From the NCBI GenBank assembly GCA_038326025.1, contig JBBQJP010000023.1, positions 1 through 64,000 of the forward strand: DNA of 64,000 nt, written 5' to 3'. The DNA is from CAISIP01 sp038326025. Lineage in GTDB: Bacteria; Pseudomonadota; Gammaproteobacteria; Burkholderiales; Burkholderiaceae_C. Shown here piece by piece: positions 44,131-60,672 of the stretch; within the stretch, counting starts at the first letter, position 1; the number at the start of each line of letters is the position of its first letter. The notes below the pieces were generated by a model. It was not told the DNA's origin and did not search any database. It saw only the letters and a list, made by a program, of their open reading frames with translations. Made by a program: the position numbers and the translations under genes.

Positions 44131-44571
44131 ATGAAAACATGTCTTGGCATGGCAGCATCGTTGCTGCTTGCGTCCGCCGCGATGGCTCAAAACGCGGTGT
44201 TGACCGCGGCGCATCTCGAAACCGCACTTAAGGTTCAGGTGGGCACCTTGCCTTGCGAGTTGGGCCAGACCGTGATGCTGGAGGCCGATCCCGCCGCGAT
44301 CGGATTTTTTAATCTTCGCATTGGCAAACTGCGTTACCGCCTGTCGCCGGAACTGACCACCACCGGTGCGATCAGGCTCGAAGACAAAGCTGCCGGTATT
44401 GTCTGGCTTCAACTTGCCAACAAATCGATGTTGATGAATCAGAAGCAGGGCCGGCGCATCGCCGATGAATGCCAGAGTACGGTCCAGCTGCAGGTGGCCG
44501 AGGAACTGCGCAAGACGCCGCAGGCCAGCGTGCTGGACAGTGCGGCACCGACCGAAGTCGTAAAGAAATGA
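44131..44571 (+). CDS. Small secreted hypothetical protein upstream of acnB
   Basis: I do not recognise this 146-residue protein. It begins with a signal peptide (MKTCLGMAASLLLASAAMA, cleavage before QNAV). The mature part has a hydrophilic, mixed alpha/beta composition with two cysteines, in LPCELG and DECQS, that could pair, and the tail is rich in Ala/Thr/Val/Lys. It lies in the mdh to acnB run, 31 bases after the aldolase gene and 68 bases before acnB. Confidence 0.7.
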   Translation: MKTCLGMAASLLLASAAMAQNAVLTAAHLETALKVQVGTLPCELGQTVMLEADPAAIGFFNLRIGKLRYRLSPELTTTGAIRLEDKAAGIVWLQLANKSMLMNQKQGRRIADECQSTVQLQVAEELRKTPQASVLDSAAPTEVVKK

Positions 44572-44639
44572 AGCGATCGACCGATCTACGGCCCGCCGCA
44601 ACCCTAACCAAATTCAGTAATTGATCAGGAGTGAGAAAC

Positions 44640-47240
44640 ATGTTGGAGAACTACCGTGCCCACGTTGCAGAGCGCGCTGCGCTGGGAATCCCGCCCTTGC
44701 CTTTGTCGGCCGAACAGGTGGCCGAATTGGTGGAGCAGCTCAAGACGACTTCGGCAGGTGACGGCGCCGAGATGGTCGAACTGTTGACGCAACGCGTTCC
44801 GGCCGGCGTCGACGATGCCGCCAAGGTCAAAGCCAGCTACCTGGCGGCCGTGGCCCATGGCACCGAAAAATGCGCGCTGATCAGCCGTGAGAAAGCCACG
44901 GAACTGCTGGGCACCATGCTGGGTGGCTACAACATCAGTCCATTGGTGGACCTGTTGGACGACGGGGAACTGGCTGCCGTGGCGGCGCAAGGCTTGAAAA
45001 ATACACTGCTGATGTTCGATCAATTCCATGATGTAAAGGAAAAGTCAGACAAGGGCAATGCGCATGCCAAAGCGGTCCTGCAAAGCTGGGCCGACGGCGA
45101 GTGGTTCACCAGCCGTCCGGAGGTGCCAAAAAGCATTACGGTCAGCATCTTCAAGGTGGCGGGCGAGGTCAATACCGACGATCTGTCTCCGGCACCCGAT
45201 GCCTGGAGTCGGCCCGACATCCCGTTGCATGCATTGGCCATGCACAAGAATCCGCGTCCCGGCATCGAGCCCGAGCAGGAGGGCAAACGCGGTCCGGTCA
45301 AGTTCATCGGGGAGTTGCTTGCGCGCGGCAACCAGGTGGCCTATGTCGGTGACGTTGTGGGTACCGGTTCGAGCCGCAAGTCGGCGACGAATTCGGTGCT
45401 TTGGTTCACTGGTCAAGACATCCCGTTTGTGCCGAACAAGCGCTTTGGAGGCGTCTGCCTCGGCGGCAAGATTGCGCCAATTTTCTACAACACGATGGAA
45501 GATTCGGGCGCGCTGCCAATCGAACTCGATGTGAGCCAGATGGAAATGGGCGACGTGGTTGAACTGCGTCCATATGACGGAAAAGCGCTCAAGGATGGCA
45601 AGGTGATCGCCGAGTTCCAGCTCAAGAGCGATGTGTTGTTCGACGAAGTGCGTGCCGGTGGCCGAATTCCGCTGATCATCGGCCGCGGTTTGACGGCCAA
45701 GGCGCGTGAAGCGCTGGGTCTGGCTCCGAGCACCTTGTTCCGCCTGCCGCAGAATCCTGCCGTCAGCAAGGCGGGTTTCACGTTGGCGCAGAAGATGGTC
45801 GGGCGTGCGGTCGGACTGCCGAAAGGCCAGGGCGTTCGCCCCGGCACTTACTGCGAGCCGCGCATGACCTCGGTCGGATCGCAAGACACCACCGGCCCGA
45901 TGACACGCGATGAACTCAAGGACCTGGCGTGTCTGGGTTTCAGTGCCGACCTGGTGATGCAGTCGTTCTGCCACACCGCTGCGTATCCGAAACCGGTCGA
46001 TGTCAAGATGCACCACGAGTTGCCGGATTTCATCAGCAATCGCGGAGGCATCAGTTTGCGCCCGGGAGACGGCATCATCCACAGCTGGCTCAATCGGATG
46101 TTGTTGCCTGACACCGTGGGTACCGGTGGTGACAGCCACACCCGTTTCCCGATCGGCATCAGCTTCCCGGCCGGTTCCGGCCTGGTGGCCTTTGGCGCCG
46201 CCACCGGTGTGATGCCGCTGGACATGCCCGAAAGCGTACTGGTGCGGTTCAAAGGCAAGTTGCAGCCGGGCGTGACCCTGCGTGACCTGGTCAATGCCAT
46301 CCCGTTGTATGCCATTCGTGCCGGGCTGTTGACGGTTGCCAAACAAGGCAAGAAGAACATTTTCTCCGGTCGCATCCTTGAGATCGAAGGTCTGCCCGAT
46401 CTGAAAGTGGAGCAGGCATTCGAACTCAGCGATGCTTCGGCAGAGCGTTCGGCCGCCGGTTGCACGGTGCATCTGGACAAGGCTCCGATCGTCGAATACA
46501 TCACTAGCAACGTCACGATGCTCAAATGGATGATTGCCAATGGATACTCGGATGTGCGCACGATCGAACGCCGTATAAAGGCGATGGAGGCCTGGCTGGC
46601 CGATCCGCTGCTGATGAAGGCCGATGCGAATGCCGAGTATGCGGCAGTGATCGAGATCGATCTGGCAGACGTGCATGAACCCATCGTGGCTTGCCCCAAC
46701 GACCCCGACGACGTCAAGACCCTCAGTGAGGTCGCTGGCGCCAAAATCGACGAGGTGTTCATCGGCAGTTGCATGACCAATATCGGTCACTTCCGCGCGG
46801 CCTCCAAGCTGCTCGAAAACAAGCGCGATATTCCGGTCAAGCTCTGGATGGCGCCGCCTACCAAAATGGATGCGCAGCAACTGACCGAAGAGGGCCATTA
46901 CGGCGTGCTCGGCAGCGCCGGCGCCCGTATGGAGATGCCGGGCTGCAGCTTGTGCATGGGCAACCAGGCACAGGTCAAGGAAGGTGCAACGGTGTTCAGC
47001 ACTTCCACGCGCAACTTTCCGAATCGTCTGGGCAAAAACTCCAATGTGTACCTTGGCTCGGCCGAACTGGCGGCGATCTGCTCGAAACTCGGTCGTATTC
47101 CGACCAAGGAGGAGTACATGGTCGACATGGGTGTGCTGACCGCGTCCAGTGACACGATCTACAAGTACCTGAACTTCGACCGCATTGAGACATTCACCGA
47201 CGCTGCGGCCGGCGTCAAGGAAACCTCCACGGCGAGTTGA
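44640..47240 (+). CDS. acnB: Aconitate hydratase B
   Basis: AcnB isomerises citrate to isocitrate and, without its cluster, can bind mRNA. The 866-residue length and the N-terminal HEAT-like domain (MLENYRAHVAERAALG) with an early swivel domain (VVGTGSSRKSATNS) define the B type. The [4Fe-4S] ligands are in FIGSCMTNIGHF and in CSLCMGNQ. AGGAG at 44627-44631 fixes the ATG at 44640. With mdh, gltA and sdh it completes a TCA-cycle neighbourhood. Confidence 0.97.
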   Translation: MLENYRAHVAERAALGIPPLPLSAEQVAELVEQLKTTSAGDGAEMVELLTQRVPAGVDDAAKVKASYLAAVAHGTEKCALISREKATELLGTMLGGYNISPLVDLLDDGELAAVAAQGLKNTLLMFDQFHDVKEKSDKGNAHAKAVLQSWADGEWFTSRPEVPKSITVSIFKVAGEVNTDDLSPAPDAWSRPDIPLHALAMHKNPRPGIEPEQEGKRGPVKFIGELLARGNQVAYVGDVVGTGSSRKSATNSVLWFTGQDIPFVPNKRFGGVCLGGKIAPIFYNTMEDSGALPIELDVSQMEMGDVVELRPYDGKALKDGKVIAEFQLKSDVLFDEVRAGGRIPLIIGRGLTAKAREALGLAPSTLFRLPQNPAVSKAGFTLAQKMVGRAVGLPKGQGVRPGTYCEPRMTSVGSQDTTGPMTRDELKDLACLGFSADLVMQSFCHTAAYPKPVDVKMHHELPDFISNRGGISLRPGDGIIHSWLNRMLLPDTVGTGGDSHTRFPIGISFPAGSGLVAFGAATGVMPLDMPESVLVRFKGKLQPGVTLRDLVNAIPLYAIRAGLLTVAKQGKKNIFSGRILEIEGLPDLKVEQAFELSDASAERSAAGCTVHLDKAPIVEYITSNVTMLKWMIANGYSDVRTIERRIKAMEAWLADPLLMKADANAEYAAVIEIDLADVHEPIVACPNDPDDVKTLSEVAGAKIDEVFIGSCMTNIGHFRAASKLLENKRDIPVKLWMAPPTKMDAQQLTEEGHYGVLGSAGARMEMPGCSLCMGNQAQVKEGATVFSTSTRNFPNRLGKNSNVYLGSAELAAICSKLGRIPTKEEYMVDMGVLTASSDTIYKYLNFDRIETFTDAAAGVKETSTAS

Positions 47241-47463
47241 TGACCGGGACAGCCGCAGATCCGGTGGCAGCGCGGCCGTTGCCGGATCTGGCGGCGTCAC
47301 GCGCCCGCACTTGCACCCGAAAGTTTGCCTGCGTCGAATTGCTGCGTGTGGCGCAGTGAACTGACGGTGTATCGGGCGCGGCTGGCCATTGACCACCCGG
47401 ACCGGTTACGTCGGCCTTATCCGGTCGGCGGCTTGGGGCCCGGATCGGGTTGACAATTCATCC

Positions 47464-47895
47464 ATGAAAAACAAGTCTGTCGCGACCTTGCTCGCCTTGC
47501 TGGGCGGCCCACTGGGCCTGCACCGGTTCTACCTCCATGGTTGGCGTGATGTCTGGGGTTGGCTGTTGCCGCTTCCTACGCTGGTGGGGGTCGTTGGCGT
47601 GCTGCGGACACGGCAGTTGGGTGTCGATGACCAGATCGCCTGGTTATTGACGCCTGTGTTGGGTTTCGTTTTCGCCGCCTGTGCGCTGACAGCCATTGTT
47701 TATGGCCTGACGTCGGCCGAACGCTGGAACCAGCGTTTCAACCCAGCCGGCGATCCGGATGCGGCAGCGGGGGTTACCCGATGGTTCACGATCTGCATGG
47801 TGGTTGTGGCAATGTTCATCGGCACGACGGCGCTGGTGTCGGCGTTGGCTTACACCTTCCAGCATGTTTTCGAGTATCAGACCCTGAACCGCTGA
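47464..47895 (+). CDS. TM2-domain-like membrane protein
   Basis: This 143-residue membrane protein opens with a TM2-type pattern (ATLLALLGGPLGLHRFYLHG) and has about four hydrophobic stretches, at roughly 5-20, 32-50, 60-80 and 107-130. TM2 domains are common in small membrane proteins of unknown role. The ATG at 47464 has no strong ribosome-binding site. The gene is separated from acnB by 223 bases, which hold a 9-bp inverted repeat (47256-47264 with 47282-47290), and from the TIR gene by 200 bases. Confidence 0.7.
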   Translation: MKNKSVATLLALLGGPLGLHRFYLHGWRDVWGWLLPLPTLVGVVGVLRTRQLGVDDQIAWLLTPVLGFVFAACALTAIVYGLTSAERWNQRFNPAGDPDAAAGVTRWFTICMVVVAMFIGTTALVSALAYTFQHVFEYQTLNR

Positions 47896-48074
47896 TATTT
47901 GCGCGTGTGCTGCGGTCCCGGAGCGGTGTCGATGTGGTTCTGCAATGCAGCTTGTCGCGCATCAGAGTTGCGCCATGGTCCCGCTTGCCCCATCATTGCG
48001 TGAAACAGGGACTCGGCGAATGCGGGCGCGGTGCGGGCAGTACCGCGGACCGGGTCCAATCAGACTAGCGTAGC

Positions 48075-48095
48075 GGAAGGGGGCGCAATGTTTCC

Positions 48096-48098
<3 letters not shown>
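48075..48098 (+). promoter_or_regulatory. Mini-ORF and ribosome-binding site at the TIR gene start
   Basis: GGAAGGGGG (48075-48083) is only four bases from an ATG (48088) that opens the three-codon frame ATG-TTT-CCA-TGA. Its stop overlaps the ATG of the TIR gene (48096-48098). The spacing to the TIR ATG itself is twelve bases. Terminating ribosomes could reinitiate on the TIR gene. Confidence 0.4.
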
Positions 48099-50297
<2,199 letters not shown>

Positions 50298-50579
50298 GTC
50301 CTAAGGTCGGCAAAGGGTCTGACTGGCGGTTGCACGCCGCTTGACGAGGAAGGTAGTGGAACTGCACGCACGCATCTTGGGCGCAGGAAACCCGACGCGG
50401 TAGCAAGCCTGGCAAGTCTTGCAGCCACGGACTTGGCGGCGCAAGATGGGGGCGACATCACGCCTGTTCGCGGGATGTAAACCAGCGCGTCAAGCCAGCG
50501 CGGAATATTTGAAGACAGGCGTAATACCTAGCAACACGAAAACACCCATACGCACCCCATCGACAACGGAGCAGCAACC
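50298..50579 (+). other. Spacer between the TIR and CHAT genes
   Basis: I find no gene, RNA or convincing promoter in these 282 bases. Short frames lack start signals. A GGAG at 50568-50571 belongs to the CHAT gene's ribosome-binding site. The spacer is long for a single operon, so co-transcription is possible but not shown. Confidence 0.5.
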
Positions 50580-56249
<5,670 letters not shown>

Positions 56250-56563
56250 CAGTTGGCGTGGTGCGATGTATTGCTCGGTGGGCACAGGATGCGCAGACAT
56301 GGAAGGGGACTGAATTGGATCCAGACCGTACGACCATTCGCCAGTTGCTACATCATCTGACCCGTCCGCGCAAAAAAGAAGGATTTCGCTTTTCATCAGT
56401 GCAACATTGGAACTTTGTGTGGAAGCCAAGGCGGTGCGCGCGGCCAGGTTCAGGAAGTTGCAGGCCGACGTTTCGACGCTGCGAAGCGAATTTCGCGCCC
56501 CTCGACACGGTGGCCGGATTGGCTCCGGCATACGGTAGTTCCAGACGGCAGCGTCAATGCCCA
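56250..56563 (+). other. Gene-free region between the CHAT gene and rpsP
   Basis: I see no credible gene. A frame around 56390-56540 reads through an Ala/Arg-rich stretch that looks protein-like but has no start codon or ribosome-binding site; it may be a remnant. The promoter-like element of rpsP begins at 56564. Confidence 0.5.
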
Positions 56564-56569
56564 TATAAT
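56564..56569 (+). promoter_or_regulatory. Candidate rpsP promoter -10 box
   Basis: A perfect TATAAT lies 102 bases before the rpsP start. No good -35 hexamer is found at 16-18 bases (CCAGAC is the 17-base candidate), so an activator or an extended contact may help. The predicted leader is about 95 nt. It is the only promoter-like site found before the rpsP-rimM-trmD genes. Confidence 0.5.
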
Positions 56570-56671
56570 GGAAAGCTTTTCAGCGTGTTGCTGGCCGGGT
56601 GGCCATGTTACGTGTCTCAACGCCGAAATATTGGTGGAAAGTAATTTCTGCCGCCCCCCGAAGGAATAAAC

Positions 56672-56923
56672 ATGGTCGTCATTCGACTCTCCCGTGGTGG
56701 TGCCAAGGCACGCCCGTTTTTCAACATCGTCGTGGCCGACAAGCGTACGCGCCGTGACGGCCGTTTCATCGAGCGTATCGGTTTTTACAACCCGATCGCG
56801 ACTGCCAACGAGGAAAGCATCCGCATCGCCCAGGACCGCATGACGTACTGGAAAGGTGTTGGCGCCCAGGCTTCCCCGACGGTCGAGCGCCTGCTGCAGC
56901 AAGCAGCCAAGAAAGCGGCCTGA
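56672..56923 (+). CDS. rpsP: 30S ribosomal protein S16
   Basis: Ribosomal protein S16 (83 residues) binds 16S rRNA in the 30S body. The MVVIRLSRGGAKARPFFNIV start and the RFIERIGFYNP segment are characteristic. GAAGGA lies just upstream. It begins the conserved operon rpsP-rimM-trmD-rplS, whose other members modify or join the ribosome and tRNA. Confidence 0.98.
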   Translation: MVVIRLSRGGAKARPFFNIVVADKRTRRDGRFIERIGFYNPIATANEESIRIAQDRMTYWKGVGAQASPTVERLLQQAAKKAA

Positions 56924-56973
56924 ACCGCACTTGCGCCGGCGACCTGACCCCTGCGGTCAGGCCCGGCAGCCCG

Positions 56974-57537
56974 ATGTTCCCCCCATTCGAATCCGTTGAC
57001 CTGCCGGCAGATGCCGTGGAGGTAGGGCGGGTTGGTGATGCCTGGGGCGTCAAGGGCTGGTTCAAGGTGCTGGCCTTCAGCAGCCAGCCCGAAGCGCTTT
57101 TCTCGTCGCGTCAATGGTTTGTGCAGCCACCCGATCGGGGCGCCAAATCCTTTGAGGGAACGCGGCTTTTGCGGGTACGCGAATCCAAGGACCATTCCGG
57201 CACGGTGGTGGCAAGCGCCCACGATGTCGATGATCGCAATGCGGCCGAGCAATTGCGCGGCGTACGGGTGTTTGTCCGCCGCTCCAGCTTTCCCAGTACC
57301 CAGGCCGAAGAATTCTATTGGGTTGACCTGATCGGGCTCGAAGTGGTCAATCGCGAAGGCGAGTCCCTTGGACACGTCAGCGAACTGATCCAGAATGCCG
57401 CCCAGGCGGTATTGGTCTTGCAGTACACGGTGGAAGACAAGGTACTTGAGCGCATGATTCCCTTTGTCGCGGCCCATGTTGACGGTGTCGACCTGCCGGG
57501 CCGGCGTATCACCGTGGATTGGCATAAAGACTACTGA
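56974..57537 (+). CDS. rimM: Ribosome maturation factor RimM
   Basis: RimM binds S19 and helps mature the 30S head. The N-terminal domain has the VEVGRVGDAWGVKGWFKV motif, and a C-terminal PRC-barrel begins near EEFYWVDLIGLEVVN. The product is 187 residues. The ATG at 56974 is the first in frame after rpsP, 51 bases on. The end lies seven bases before trmD. Confidence 0.95.
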   Translation: MFPPFESVDLPADAVEVGRVGDAWGVKGWFKVLAFSSQPEALFSSRQWFVQPPDRGAKSFEGTRLLRVRESKDHSGTVVASAHDVDDRNAAEQLRGVRVFVRRSSFPSTQAEEFYWVDLIGLEVVNREGESLGHVSELIQNAAQAVLVLQYTVEDKVLERMIPFVAAHVDGVDLPGRRITVDWHKDY

Positions 57538-57544
57538 TCGCGCC

Positions 57545-58339
57545 ATGCGATTTGACGTCATCACCTTGTTTCCGGAGTTGTTCGCGCCGATTCTTAAGGT
57601 CGGCGTAACGCGTCGTGCATTCGAGGCGGCGACGCCTGACGTGCAGTTTTGCAATCCGCGCGAATTCGCTTTGGGGAACTACAACCGGGTCGACGATCGG
57701 CCTTTTGGTGGTGGTCCAGGCATGGTGATGATGGCCGAGCCGTTGTTCAAGAGCCTGCAGCATGTGCGGGCCCAGCGTTCGGACGATGCGCCTGTCGTGT
57801 TGTTTTCGCCGCTGGGCGCGCCGTTGGACCATGCGGCAGTGCAGCGCTGGGCGAGCAGCCAGGGGGCGATTTTGCTGTGCGGGCGCTACGAGGGCGTGGA
57901 CCAGCGCTTCATTGACGCCCATGTCGACGAACAGATCAGCCTGGGTGACTTCGTCCTGTCGGGTGGAGAGATTGCAGCCATGGCGCTGCTCGATGCGGTC
58001 GCCCGGCTGCAGCCGGGGGTGCTGGGCGATGCGCAAAGCCACCAGCAGGACAGCTTTAATCCGCAACTCGATGGCCTGCTCGACTGCCCTCACTACACCC
58101 GGCCGGAATCGTGGCAGGGCCGGTCGGTGCCCGAGGCTTTGATGTCGGGCCATCATTTGAACATTGACCGGTGGCGGCGCGACCAGAGTTTGCGATTGAC
58201 GCAGGCCCTGCGCCCCGACTTGCTTGAGCGGGCGCGGTTGGGCGGCCATTTGAACGCGCGCGACCGTCAGGCCCTTGCTCTGCCTGCTGATCCGGCATCG
58301 CAGGCAGCGTTGGCCAAACCGACAAAAGCCGGGCTATAA
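57545..58339 (+). CDS. trmD: tRNA (guanine-N1)-methyltransferase TrmD
   Basis: TrmD methylates G37 of several tRNAs to prevent frameshifting. The MRFDVITLFPELF start and the trefoil-knot stretch LCGRYEGVDQRFID plus DFVLSGGE, which bind S-adenosylmethionine, are all present. The length is 264 residues. An in-frame upstream extension to 57464 lies in rimM and was rejected. The stop overlaps a TATAAT box described separately. Confidence 0.97.
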   Translation: MRFDVITLFPELFAPILKVGVTRRAFEAATPDVQFCNPREFALGNYNRVDDRPFGGGPGMVMMAEPLFKSLQHVRAQRSDDAPVVLFSPLGAPLDHAAVQRWASSQGAILLCGRYEGVDQRFIDAHVDEQISLGDFVLSGGEIAAMALLDAVARLQPGVLGDAQSHQQDSFNPQLDGLLDCPHYTRPESWQGRSVPEALMSGHHLNIDRWRRDQSLRLTQALRPDLLERARLGGHLNARDRQALALPADPASQAALAKPTKAGL

Positions 58340-58351
58340 TTCGAGGCTTTT
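58324..58351 (+). promoter_or_regulatory. Hairpin and TATAAT box at the trmD-rplS junction
   Basis: AAAAGCC (58324-58330) pairs with GGCTTTT (58345-58351) around a 14-nt loop that contains TATAAT (58335-58340). The nearest -35 candidate, TTGGCC at 58310, is 19 bases away. The element could be a weak terminator, an internal rplS promoter, or both. Confidence 0.35.
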
Positions 58352-58441
58352 CGATCCTCTGTCCGGCCGCGACCCAAGCTTGCAAGGGTTGCCTATTGCG
58401 TCATGTCGACGCCGGCGCGAACAAGATCACTCAAGGAAATC

Positions 58442-58822
58442 ATGAACCTCATCCAAACCCTCGAGCAAGAGGAAATTGTTCGTCTCGGCAAGACTATTCC
58501 TGACTTTGCCCCTGGTGACACCGTAATCGTCAGCGTCAAAGTTGTCGAAGGTACGCGCAAGCGACTGCAAGCCTATGAAGGCGTGGTGATTGCCAAGCGC
58601 AACCGTGGCCTTAACAGCGCGTTCATCGTGCGCAAGATCTCCAGTGGCGAAGGCGTGGAGCGCAGTTTCCAGACCTACAGCCCGCTGATCGCCGGTATCG
58701 AAGTCAAGCGCCGCGGCGATGTTCGCCGTGCCAAGTTGTACTACCTGCGTGAACGCAGCGGCCGCTCGGCGCGTATCAAGGAAAAACTGGCACCGAAAAA
58801 GGTCGCGGCGACCGCAGCATAA
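58442..58822 (+). CDS. rplS: 50S ribosomal protein L19
   Basis: Ribosomal protein L19 (126 residues) lies at the 30S-50S interface. The MNLIQTLEQEEIVRL start, the PGDTVIVSVKVVEG strand and the RRGDVRRAKLYYLRER motif are typical. AAGGA sits directly upstream of the ATG at 58442. The frame that begins 13 codons earlier is not family-like. Confidence 0.98.
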   Translation: MNLIQTLEQEEIVRLGKTIPDFAPGDTVIVSVKVVEGTRKRLQAYEGVVIAKRNRGLNSAFIVRKISSGEGVERSFQTYSPLIAGIEVKRRGDVRRAKLYYLRERSGRSARIKEKLAPKKVAATAA

Positions 58823-58844
58823 GCCGGGGCCAGACCCGTACCAG

Positions 58845-58875
58845 ACCGCCTCCTGCTATCGCGAGAGGCGGTTTT
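58845..58875 (+). terminator. Rho-independent terminator after rplS
   Basis: ACCGCCTC (58845-58852) pairs with GAGGCGGT (58865-58872) around a 12-nt loop and runs into TTTTCTCGTTT. It lies 22 bases after the rplS stop and ends the rpsP-rimM-trmD-rplS operon. Confidence 0.75.
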
Positions 58876-58896
58876 CTCGTTTGTGGAGCACTTTTT

Positions 58897-59598
58897 TTGC
58901 CGTTGCCACCGCGCGTAGCCGCCTTATCCAGCTTGCCGAACTTCGATCCGCGCAAGGTGCCGGTCGTGCGTGTGGACACGCACCTGCCGGCTATCGATCG
59001 GTCCCAATTGGGGGGCGTCGCGTTGCAGCAGCGTTTCGTTGCTCAACGGGTCTGGGTGCCCGAGTTTGTCGAGGAGCCGCGATTCTCCGATCGAACGCCA
59101 ACCCTGGCGTCCGTATTGGTAGCTGTCGTGATGCGCGACGAGCCCATGGTGTTGTTGACCCAGCGCACCTCACATCTGTCCAGCCATTCGGGTCAGATCG
59201 CTTTTCCCGGTGGCAAGCGGGATGACACTGATCCTGATCTGACCAGCACGGCATTGCGCGAGGCCCACGAAGAGATCGGGCTCGATGCGGCTTATGTCGA
59301 TGTGCTCGGAACCCTGCCTGTGTACCGCACCGGCAGCGCCTACATCGTGACCCCGGTCGTCGCTTTGCTACGCGATGGTTTCACGTTCCGGCGCAATGAG
59401 TATGAGGTCGACGACATATTCGAGGTGCCATTGGCGTATTTGATGAACCCGGCCAATCACCGGCACCATGTGGTGGACTTCAATGGCGCGCCACGCGAAT
59501 GGTTGTCCATGCCGTACCAACAAGGCGCGACCGAGCGCTTCATCTGGGGCGCCACTGCCGGCATGTTGCGCAATTTCTACCGGTTCCTGTCGGCCTGA
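58897..59598 (+). CDS. Nudix hydrolase, probable CoA pyrophosphatase
   Basis: This 233-residue Nudix protein should cleave CoA or its derivatives to 4'-phosphopantetheine and ADP. The Nudix segment is AFPGGKRDDTDPDLTSTA followed by LREAHEEIGL, with the spacing seen in the CoA pyrophosphatase subgroup. The TQRTSHLSSHSGQI stretch just before it belongs to the same subgroup signature. The start is a TTG with GGAG eight bases upstream, and no ATG is present in this region. Confidence 0.85.
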   Translation: MPLPPRVAALSSLPNFDPRKVPVVRVDTHLPAIDRSQLGGVALQQRFVAQRVWVPEFVEEPRFSDRTPTLASVLVAVVMRDEPMVLLTQRTSHLSSHSGQIAFPGGKRDDTDPDLTSTALREAHEEIGLDAAYVDVLGTLPVYRTGSAYIVTPVVALLRDGFTFRRNEYEVDDIFEVPLAYLMNPANHRHHVVDFNGAPREWLSMPYQQGATERFIWGATAGMLRNFYRFLSA

Positions 59599-59667
59599 CG
59601 CGACGTCAGAAGTTCGGATCTCGGCCGAGCCGGGATTTTCGATGGTGGCAGCACGTATCATTCCGTC

Positions 59668-60648
59668 ATGAGCTTTATTGCCATCCTGATTGCCCTGCTG
59701 TTGGAACAAGCGCGGCCGGTCGGCCGCGGCAATTCGGTGCATGCGGCCATGCGGGCCTGGATCGGTTGGTGTGGTCGCACATTTGACGCCGGCAAGTCAC
59801 ACCATGCTGGCCTGGCCTGGAGCGTCGCCGTCTTGCTTCCTGCGCTGATCGTGCTCGCCGTGTATTGGTTGCTCGCCGGCCTCACCACCTGGCCTCTAGC
59901 CGTTTTGTGGAACATCGTCGTTCTCTACCATTGCCTGGGCTTTCGGCAGTTCAGTCACTATTTCACAGAGATCCGCGACGCGCTGGAGGCAGGCGACGAA
60001 CCGCTGGCGCGAGAGCGGCTGGCGCGCTGGCAACAGGTGGACGCCAATGGCCTGCCCAGAAGCGAAATCGTGCGCCATGTCGTTGAGCATTCGGTCATTG
60101 CAGCCCATCGACATGTCTTTGGCGTGCTGGCCTGGTTTTCGGTGCTGGCGGCGTTCGGACTCGGTCCGGTGGGCGCCGTGGCTTATCGACTGGCCGAATA
60201 TGTGCCGCGGTATTGGGCGCGCGAGAAGGCGACCGGGGTTCGGCCGGTGAGCGAGGCTGCGCAACAGGTCGCCGCTGGCGCCTGGCATGTGCTCGACTGG
60301 TTGCCTGCGCGCATCACCGCGATTGGCTTTGCCGTGACAGGCGGATTCGAGGAGGCGATAGACAACTGGCGCAATTACGAGCGCCGTGGGCAGGTGACCA
60401 ATGACGGTGTGATTCTGGCATCGACCGCAGGAGCTATCAACTTGCGCTTGGGACCAGTGTCCGACCTGGCCGCGAGCGATAGCAGCGGTGGGACCGATGG
60501 CAGTGCCACGATCGGCGCGCAAACGCTGACGGCGGGCATGGCGCCTGAAATCGGACACCTTCGGATTGTGGTGGGTCTGGTCTGGCGCACCGTCGTCATG
60601 TGGATGGTGTTGCTCGCCTTGTTGAGTCTGGCGCGGCTGCTGGGTTGA
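59668..60648 (+). CDS. CobD/CbiB-family membrane protein
   Basis: This 326-residue membrane protein has four or more hydrophobic helices (about 1-12, 48-72, 78-88 and 150-172, and a final one near 300-322). The pattern with the LYHCLGFRQFSHYF segment and alternating polar loops resembles the CobD/CbiB family, which includes cobalamin synthesis enzymes and AmpE-like proteins. No other cobalamin gene lies nearby, so an AmpE-like or unknown role is at least as likely. The ATG at 59668 is clear. Confidence 0.75.
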   Translation: MSFIAILIALLLEQARPVGRGNSVHAAMRAWIGWCGRTFDAGKSHHAGLAWSVAVLLPALIVLAVYWLLAGLTTWPLAVLWNIVVLYHCLGFRQFSHYFTEIRDALEAGDEPLARERLARWQQVDANGLPRSEIVRHVVEHSVIAAHRHVFGVLAWFSVLAAFGLGPVGAVAYRLAEYVPRYWAREKATGVRPVSEAAQQVAAGAWHVLDWLPARITAIGFAVTGGFEEAIDNWRNYERRGQVTNDGVILASTAGAINLRLGPVSDLAASDSSGGTDGSATIGAQTLTAGMAPEIGHLRIVVGLVWRTVVMWMVLLALLSLARLLG

Positions 60649-60672
60649 GCGCAGGCCATCGCTAGTCGGTCG

